DNA from: Homarus americanus
Taxonomy: Eukaryota > Arthropoda > Malacostraca > Decapoda > Nephropidae
Length of the DNA stretch: 64,000 nt
Reading direction: 5' to 3'
Assembly (NCBI RefSeq): GCF_018991925.1
Contig: NW_024735503.1
Coordinates: 2,414,907-2,478,906, forward strand
Positions 59,641-64,000 of this stretch are shown here, in pieces (within the stretch, counting starts at the first letter, position 1; each line of letters opens with the position of its first letter). Made by a program: the position numbers and the translations under genes. The notes beneath the pieces were generated by a model. It searched no databases. It saw only the letters and a list, made by a program, of their open reading frames with translations, and was not told the DNA's origin.

Positions 59641-60959
59641 TGAGTTATGACCTGTGGGTAATAATCTTGATGTACGTATAAATAAGTCACAACTTAAACA
59701 AAGCCGTCACAAAATTTCACTGGTTCCCTCGGTCCTCGTCAACACTCCGACAAAAGCCTCTGTAACAAAAGTGAGAAGTGATCAAAAGGATGTGTGTGTT
59801 TTCAGGTGAAAATCTCTGCTAACGAGTAAAAGAAAGTTATCTCACTCACGACCTGTGAAGGAAGTCTCGTCCTTCGCCTGGGTGAGATCCTTTATCAGTG
59901 ACTCTCATCATCAGGAACAAGAGTTTCACAGACAACGTAGCAATAATATTATGTCGTAGAATTAAATAACAAAGTTTTCCCAAGAACGAACACTTAATTC
60001 ACTTTAAGTTTAGCTTCGACGAGTCACGATCTTAAGAGCAACAGGAGAGAGTGTATACTATATATATTTCTTGTTATAATAGATAACTACATATATTAGC
60101 CATACCTGCACAGCAATATTTGCAATTTCTGCGTTCCAGGTGAACTCCTAAAGCACTCAACTAGCCGGTGACACATGTTTCATCAGAAAGGTCTTGTATC
60201 AGGAAATGTTGGGGTAAACAGCATTGACCGAGTTTGTATTTAACGATATAGTTAACAAAAGTATAAAACATTTCAGCGGGGCCGACACTCCATATTACAC
60301 CTTCAGTCACATAGCATAGTAATGTTTTTTTTTGTTTTTTTTTCGTTATTTGTCAGTTTTTATAGTGGCTGGGCTATATTTTGAATGTTTTAATATATAG
60401 TGGGTAAGGTGGGATGGTATTATTTTACATTACATAAGTACTGATGTAAATAGAGTGCTCCTATGTCTGGCAGGTCGGTAGGGAAATTATATCGTACTGT
60501 ATGGTTCTCCACAAGACCACTCTCCAAATACCCACCTCCTGGGTACTTCTGGGGTGCATGCACATCTTCCTCCCAAATTTCAGATCTTCATTTTCAAATA
60601 TGTAGTTACGAACAGCAAACATCGAAATAAGCTTACAGACACCCCTCTCTCTCTCTCCCTCACCATATTATTTTTTCATCTTTGGGATATTCTCTTCATT
60701 AATCAGAATTTTTTTAATCACGTTCCCTTTCCACACGACTGGTCGACTTGACACAATATGTCTTCCCTCTCATCTTGTTCCCACGCTCACCATTTTTTGT
60801 TTACTTTGCTATGAATTCATACGCACTTCCTATTCTCCTCCATCATTATTATTCATAGCTCTTCCTTTTCTCATGCTCGAATTTCCCATTCCATTTCGCT
60901 CACTGGATAAGTATAAAGACCCCAAGTTCTCCGCGAAAAAGTTTCCTCTGTTTCTATTC

Positions 60960-60962
<3 letters not shown>
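59641..60962. other. Intergenic
   Basis: On the minus strand near 59860-59925 a CTGATGATGAGA...TCTCA stem is seen but lacks the GAAA of a hammerhead core. Nothing else recognised. Confidence 0.45.

Positions 60963-61007
<45 letters not shown>
60963..61007. repeat. (TC)n microsatellite
   Basis: Pure TC of about 45 bases. Confidence 0.97.
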
Positions 61008-61010
<3 letters not shown>

Positions 61011-62211
61011 AACGCCAGTATTTGTAGCTACGGAGTGCAATCAGTACAACCTGCCTTTACGTCACTATCCTTCTCAGTTATCAAAATGATCGCCAATATG
61101 CTGTTCTGGGAAACTCGTCCATTTTATAACTAACCTGCAATGTATGACTCAGAGTACATGCTTATGGACCCTAGTTGCTGATGCTCGGTCACACATCATC
61201 TTGTCCATCATCTGAAAGAATTGAATACAGTAAGCGTCCTCCTCAACAAGATAAATATTAGCTAACTAAACCTAACTAACCTTGAACTAACACGTAAAGG
61301 TTGTATTGTTCTAATGCACTAAATCTATAACATATATCTCACTTTCTCTCTCATAAGACATCACTGTTGCTCTCCTCCTCACGGGGAAGGAAACAAACTA
61401 AGGTTCTGTAACACCACACCATCCCACTGCCTGTCTGTTATCTAAACGCCATCTGAATTTCAAATGTAATCATCCTCTAAACTTCATTTCTTTCAGCTTG
61501 TCTTCAGTTGATTATGATTCTTAGGTTCTAAATCCCATAAAGAACATTTCTCTTATTTTATATATATATAAAATTAGTATAACTGTTATAGGTATATTAG
61601 CTGGATTATTTTCGTGTGAACATAAGGAAAACACTCCCCAAATTACAACTAGACGAAGACTCGGCTGTATCACTGTTTCGCTGTGATATTGTACGTGCTT
61701 AACCTAATTGTTTACAATGTCGTTTATGAAGACTAAACACGAGAACTAATATAATTTCAAGGTATATTAGATCAAGTACGTACCACCATGTTTCTGGGAA
61801 TTGTCTTTGGCAGGTCTGTTAGTCTCCTGAGGGTTATATTGTTCCATATTCTTGTATTCCCGACTAAAGGAACTGACAGGTCAATCATAGAGTTGCGAAA
61901 CTGTCTTGTGCAAATTCTAAGAACCAGAATTTTTTTTATCTATCTCACCAAGTTGGTAATATTACACCTCGTATTTTATGTTATTTCCACAATGAAAACA
62001 ATTTATTGAATATTACATTTGACTCTGAATTTGTATAACATCTCGTCAAGGATTCCAAAGACAAACTTCTGTCATAAAAATATCGCTCCAGCACTGTGAA
62101 CCAACCCACGCAATGATGCTGTAAAGTCGCTAGTTACGAGGAGAACAACAATATATAATTAATTAGGAGAAAATCTAAAGGAACAAAATACAAAAGAAAC
62201 AAGACTTTTTT
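61008..62211. other. AT-rich intergenic
   Basis: CCTAACTAAACCTAACTAACC near 61267 is telomere-like but short. Nothing else recognised. Confidence 0.5.
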
Positions 62212-62545
62212 CTTCTTACTAATTCTTCTTTAGTCTTCCTTCTTTCAAATTCTTCTTTATTCTTCGTTCTTTCTAATTCTTCTTCCTATTTCTTATTACT
62301 TCTTCTTTCTTATTCCTTCTTTCTTCTTTTTTCTTCTTTTTTCTTCTTCTTTCTTATTCCCTCTTTCTTCCTTCTTCTTTCTTCCTTCATTCTTCCTCCT
62401 TAATTCTTTCTTTCTTTCGTCCTCCTAAATTTTTTTCTTCTTCTTCCTTCCTTCTTTCTTCCACCTTAATTCTTTCCTTCATTCTTCCTCCTTAATTCTT
62501 TCCTTCTTCTTACTCCTCCTCCTCCTCCTCCTTCCCCCTCTTTCG
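62212..62545. repeat. TTC/CTT polypyrimidine tract
   Basis: About 330 bases of TTCTTCTTTC, CTTCCTTC and CTCCTCCTCC text with scattered AATTC interruptions. Confidence 0.93.
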
Positions 62546-62619
62546 GTATTCAGTTAACGACGCTCTAGATTTGATAAATAGTCACAAGTTTGATTTTTAT
62601 TTACATTATCACACTAAGG

Positions 62620-62940
62620 AGTGGAAAGAGGAAGGAAACATATGCAAACTATGTATGTGGATGGCGTGAGGCGGCGGAAAATAAAGGATTCTTTGTGGCG
62701 ATGGTAGAATGTAGGGAAGGAGGGAAGTTAGAGAAGGAGGAAGCGAGAGAAGTAGCAACGGAAGGAAGGAAAAGAGGCAGGGAAGTTAAGACAAGGAAGG
62801 AAGGGAGGCAGGGAAATTAAAGACAAGGAAGGGAAGAAGGGAGGGAGGCAGGGAAGTTAAATATAAGGAAGGGAGGAAGGGAAGAAAAGACAAGGAGGGA
62901 GGAAGGGAGGAAGGAGGAAGGCAGGGGGTTTATAGTTGAA
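62620..62940. repeat. GAAGG/GGAAG polypurine tract
   Basis: Irregular GGAAGGGAGGCAGGGAA units with GTTAA or ATTAA spacers repeating about every 35-45 bases between 62710 and 62900. The 76-codon plus frame through it is an artefact. Confidence 0.9.
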
Positions 62941-63104
62941 GGCAGCGGGGTGTTTTTTTTGTTAGGTATACCAACAATAATGAAAGGCATGCGGTGAATA
63001 GGAGCTGAGGACACAAGCTGTGCTATTCTAGTCAAGGTTAATGTATAATCGATTTGGTGCCCTCATTGTGTACGGTGAGACTGTGGTTATGATGGAGCTG
63101 TGAA

Positions 63105-63107
<3 letters not shown>

Positions 63108-63152
<45 letters not shown>
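63108..63152. repeat. (GA)n microsatellite
   Basis: Pure AG/GA of about 45 bases. Confidence 0.97.
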
Positions 63153-63154
<2 letters not shown>

Positions 63155-64000
63155 TCAAAGCAACAGAAGAAGGAGACTGGGAGGATGGGGGGTAAGAGTG
63201 TGAGAATGAGATTAAGAAAAGGAAAGGAGAGGGGAGGTAGGGAGGGAGAGAGGTTGAGAAAGCAAGGGAACAGGGAGGGAGTGAGGAAAGGTGTAAGACT
63301 TCAGACACCTGGAAGGGAGGTTGATGTTGCAATACATTGCATCCTTTCAACAGCCACGGTTATTAGTCGCAGTCATCAACGATAAAGAAAACGAACATTT
63401 CATTTATTGCTCTGGGGAATAAGGCAGAGTGAGGTGAGGAGATTGGGATAGAGGGAGGGAGAGTCGGGAAGATGTTGAGGATAGACAAGGAGGGAGGCTG
63501 TGGGGTCCTTGGAAACGGAGGAGATAGGGAGGAAGGGGAGGACGGAGGAGGAGTTTTTGACTGGTGATGGGGGGAGGGATAAGGTAGCAGATACATGCGC
63601 ATTTAATTTCCTTTTTATCTCATTTCAGTGTCGTTGTTAACCTTAAAATATGTCTTCATAGTCACACAAGATACATGTAATCTTAGTGACTTAAAGGGTA
63701 TTAATAATTAGTCAGTAATCTTACATTGGCACATCACTATTCAGCATCAACTGTGAGGTCATACCAGGCCCAACCACCGGAGTGATGTAAATAATTTTGG
63801 GCTGCGTTTAAGGGTTAAAAAGACTCTACTATATTGACACCTTCCATCCTGCCGTCTCTCGCCTGTGCCCACGGTGGACCTTCTCCGTTATATAATATTT
63901 TACGAGAAATGAAATTACTTGACAGGCTTAGGTTTAAAAAATATTCCTTACATTTTTTTATGCTTTCATTATGTAGGGAAGGTGTTAGTTTTTGTCCCTG
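63153..64000. other. Purine-rich then AT-rich intergenic
   Basis: Purine-rich patches at about 63155-63300 and 63425-63580. The rest is unique and unrecognised. Confidence 0.5.

Noticed and set aside
59860..59925. Hammerhead-like CTGATGA with a UGAGA/UCUCA stem on the minus strand
   Set aside because: The GAAA that must follow helix II is absent; the stem is followed by CCCAGGCGAAGG.

Overview
This window is eukaryotic, non-coding and very rich in repeats. It has no operons, no ribosome binding sites and no intact protein-coding gene that I can support. The organism is most likely an arthropod and probably a decapod crustacean. The signs are a perfect run of the arthropod telomere pentamer TTAGG (2551-2605), heavy loading with (TA)n, (GA)n, (GT)n and TAT-type microsatellites, dozens of minisatellites with 16-41 bp units, and degraded retroelements of families common in crustacean genomes (Penelope-like, Ty3/gypsy, LINEs, tRNA-derived SINEs). 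The organism is an inference; no species marker was seen.

Layout. 1-5 kb: a LINE reverse transcriptase scrap, a 28 bp minisatellite, the TTAGG block, and a broken coding sequence split by a (CT)n tract (4.0-4.7 kb). 5-15 kb: minisatellites and a hairpin cluster around a (TA)n tract at 6.54-6.77 kb, part of which recurs beside the Penelope-like fragment at 58.6 kb. 18.6-22.6 kb: a possible signal-peptide exon, a solo LTR with 4 bp target duplication (19081-19842), and a broken LINE between two minisatellites. 25-31 kb: minisatellites, a second copy of that LINE running into a G-rich minisatellite, and two unrecognised broken coding stretches (26.9-27.3 and 30.2-30.7 kb). 32.7-36.4 kb: minisatellites, SINE and retroposon tails, an imperfect inverted duplication, and a 740 bp CCCA/CCAT tract joined to (TA)n. 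37-46 kb: more tandem repeats, including an 18-copy 41 bp array with three variable sites and a decayed telomere-like tract. 47.3-47.6 kb: a Ty3/gypsy reverse transcriptase remnant. 50.4 kb: DNA-transposon-like terminal motifs. 51.9-53.4 kb: a 1.5 kb GTGTGGGAACACT-type minisatellite. 57-59.7 kb: a perfect 51 bp inverted repeat, a Penelope-like reverse transcriptase to GIY-YIG remnant interrupted by a poly(A) retroposon, and two SINE segments. 60-64 kb: microsatellites and long pyrimidine and purine tracts.

Nothing here works together as a pathway. The shared theme is decay and rearrangement of mobile elements inside unstable simple-sequence DNA. The long reading frames seen in the minisatellites (up to about 550 codons) come from stop-free tandem units and are not genes. 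The best candidates for a closer look are the hairpin cluster with its shared 49-base Penelope-linked segment, the 51 bp perfect inverted repeat, the intact solo LTR, the 41 bp array with its variant pattern, and the three unassigned degraded coding stretches.
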